36,591 nucleotides of DNA from NCBI GenBank assembly GCA_019359725.1, contig JAHHGR010000047.1, positions 1-36,591 of the forward strand. Reading direction: 5' to 3'. This DNA comes from Aphanocapsa lilacina HA4352-LM1. Its GTDB lineage: Bacteria; Cyanobacteriota; Cyanobacteriia; Gloeobacterales; Gloeobacteraceae. Made by a program: the position numbers and the translations under genes. Shown one piece after another: positions 35,301 through 36,591 of the stretch (the first letter of the stretch is position 1; every line of letters begins with the position of its first letter). The notes under the pieces are model-generated. The model was not told the origin of the DNA, searched no databases, and saw only the letters and a program-made list of their open reading frames with translations.

Positions 35301-36163
35301 ACCAGGGTTTCCTGGTCGGCAAAGCGAGTGTACAGCACCAGTAGCGCAAGGGTGAGGGCTACCAGCACCATGGCCGCCGCCGCGCCAAAAGGCCAGTCGC
35401 GCGCCACCAGAAACTGATTGCGGATCAAATTGCCCACCAGCAATGTGCGCGCTCCCCCCATTAAGTCGGGCACGGCGAACATGCCCATCGCCGGGACAAA
35501 AACCAGGATACTTCCTGCTGCCAAGCCCGGTAGTCCCAGGGGAAGCACGACGCGCCGGAATACCTGGAACGGTCTGGCGCCAAGATCGGCGGCGGCGGCG
35601 AGCTGCGCTTCGTCGATCTTTTCGAGGCTGGCGTAGAGCGGCAGCACCATGAAGGGCAAAAACTCGTAAACCATACCGATGAGCACCGCCCAGGGGGTAT
35701 AGAGAAGTTCGATCGAACCGCGCCAGAGCCCCAATCCCGCAAGCAGCCCTTCAAGCAACCCCCCGGAGCGCAGGATCAAAATCCAGGCGTAGATGCGGAT
35801 CAAAAAATTTGTCCAGAACGGTACCAGGATGGCAAACAGCGCCACCGAGCGCACCCGTTGCGGGGCGCGGGCCATCCACCAAGCGAGCGGATAGCCGATG
35901 AGCAACGTAATGGCCGTTGTCGCCCCGGCAATCGTCAGCGAATCGAGCAGGATCTTGAGGTAGAGCGGGTCGAACAGACGGGTGTAGTTGTCGGCGGTGA
36001 ATTTGAAGACGACATCGCCGTAAGGGCCGCGGCTCAGCACACTGGTGGCGGCCAGCAGGCTCAGGGGAACCGCGAGGAAAGTAAGCAGGTAAATGACCGC
36101 AGGGGCAGCGAGCACGGCGCCTCGCACAGCAGGTTGGAAAATTTTCGGCGCAAAGTTCGGCAT
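35297..36163 (-). CDS. potB: Spermidine/putrescine-type ABC permease, PotB family
   Basis: The 288-residue permease has six helices, the PotB-type segment FWTNFLIRIYAWILIL and the EAA loop EAQLAAAADLGARPFQVFRR. With PotC it forms the channel of a polyamine-type importer; substrate is inferred. Start is ATG 36163. No ribosome binding site is seen, and the end of an IS4-type element lies only 27 bases upstream, so native upstream control sequence or a preceding gene may have been lost. Confidence 0.9.
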   Translation of the reverse strand: MPNFAPKIFQPAVRGAVLAAPAVIYLLTFLAVPLSLLAATSVLSRGPYGDVVFKFTADNYTRLFDPLYLKILLDSLTIAGATTAITLLIGYPLAWWMARAPQRVRSVALFAILVPFWTNFLIRIYAWILILRSGGLLEGLLAGLGLWRGSIELLYTPWAVLIGMVYEFLPFMVLPLYASLEKIDEAQLAAAADLGARPFQVFRRVVLPLGLPGLAAGSILVFVPAMGMFAVPDLMGGARTLLVGNLIRNQFLVARDWPFGAAAAMVLVALTLALLVLYTRFADQETLV

Positions 36164-36190
36164 TGCGTGCGAAAAGCGTGTGTTACCTAC

Positions 36191-36466
36191 CAGAAGTGTT
36201 GAATGTCAAGAAATGAGGGTGCAAAAATAAGCCCAAAATCCTGTAGACTTTGGGCTAAGCACTACTATTAATGTTAGACCGACGCTACTCGATTTTCCGC
36301 AGCTTGTCAAAACCTTTCTGTCCACCTTGCCCAATGATGATTTCCCTGTCCTCCATTCCAGGCTCTTTTTCAGTTGCTGGCTGGCTCTGGCGATGGACAA
36401 AAGCACCGTCGGCATGCAGGACCTGTTCAAACGCCTCAACCACACCAGTATCTCCGTCGATATCTC
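36191..36466 (+). mobile_element. IS4-type insertion sequence, left part only
   Basis: Begins with CAGAAGTGTTGA (36191-36202), the same terminus as the right end of the element at 19090. The remainder is the start of a transposase gene and stops abruptly where an IS3-type element begins. Confidence 0.8.
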
Positions 36467-36482
36467 TGACATGCAACCGTGA
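36267..36482 (+). pseudogene. IS4-family transposase, N-terminal fragment
   Basis: The frame reads LDFPQLVKTFLSTLPNDD, FPVLHSRLFFSCWLALAMDK, STVGMQDLFKRLNHTSISVD and then stops at TGA 36482 after a few foreign codons. It matches residues 25-68 of the transposase at 19103-20176 almost residue for residue. The catalytic DDE part is absent because an IS3-type element interrupts the gene after about 36466. The exact start codon is unclear (no ATG in frame; ATT 36267 possible). Confidence 0.85.
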
Positions 36483-36591
36483 AAGTGAACCGCCTAGAAT
36501 GTGAGTCTTCCAGCCGACCACACCGAGAGGAAGACCATGAAGAAAAGTCGGTTCACCACCGAGCAGATGATGGTGCTCCGCACCGCTTTGC
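36467..36591 (+). mobile_element. IS3-family insertion sequence, left end, cut by window edge
   Basis: Sequence identity to the IS4-type element ends near 36466, and tgacatgcaaccgtgaaagt begins a new terminus of the TGA...type seen in IS3 elements. An OrfA start follows 70 bases later. Only the left end is in the window. Confidence 0.7.
36537..36591 (+). CDS. IS3-family transposase OrfA, N-terminal fragment at window edge
   Basis: ATG 36537 follows GAGAGGAAG. The 18 visible residues MKKSRFTTEQMMVLRTAL match the opening of OrfA helix-turn-helix proteins of IS3 elements. The rest lies beyond the window. Confidence 0.8.
   Translation, partial: MKKSRFTTEQMMVLRTAL

Noticed and set aside
36271..36504. 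Plus-strand ATG frame of 77 codons near the right edge
   Set aside because: It is the wrong frame of the IS4-type transposase fragment; the adjacent frame matches the transposase at 19103-20176.

Overview
The window is a piece of a GC-rich cyanobacterial chromosome, most likely Gloeobacter or a very close relative. The main evidence is a complete allophycocyanin core operon (apcE-apcA-apcB-apcC, minus strand, 25876-20907) whose core-membrane linker is about 1155 residues long with four linker repeats. A short ndhS-like gene, Uma2-family genes and the overall gene style agree with this. The genus call is inference; no database search was possible.

Layout. 1-950: end of an IS30-type insertion sequence, a gene fragment beside it, and a small secreted protein, all less GC-rich than what follows. 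979-14366: a tight ten-gene minus-strand cluster. It runs from three phage-tail-like baseplate proteins (gp25-like, gpJ-like, gpI-like) through a DUF4159-like protein, a proline-rich protein, a WD40 protein, a membrane-anchored beta-sandwich protein, a zinc-ribbon/FHA protein and a PP2C phosphatase to a PotA-like ABC ATPase. 14471-17310: a zone of decaying genes (Uma2, aldo/keto reductase and glutathione S-transferase remnants) plus one intact Uma2 gene with an internal tandem repeat. 17333-20214: a polytopic membrane protein and an IS4-type element that has lost one end. 20254-25984: a DUF4188 gene with a palindromic upstream site, then the apc operon and its terminator. 26242-31625: small membrane protein, ybeY, dgkA, ndhS, a hypothetical gene, a frameshifted hybrid histidine kinase gene, a LivH-type permease and tRNA-Val(GAC). 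31626-32974: long gene-poor, partly AT-rich stretch. 32975-36591: secreted hydrolase, small membrane protein, tRNA-Thr(UGU), potC-potB permeases, and a nest of two insertion sequences directly upstream of potB.

How the genes fit together. The most interesting unit is the baseplate cluster. The three tail-like proteins belong to families of extracellular or cell-anchored contractile injection systems. The neighbours supply what looks like a membrane anchor and a phosphorylation read-out (FHA plus PP2C), a combination known from type VI secretion control but not, to my knowledge, described for this class. The sheath, tube, spike and AAA+ genes are not in the window, so they would have to be encoded elsewhere. 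The apc operon builds the phycobilisome core. The potA-like gene at the left and potCB at the right may form one polyamine importer, although they are about 32 kb apart.
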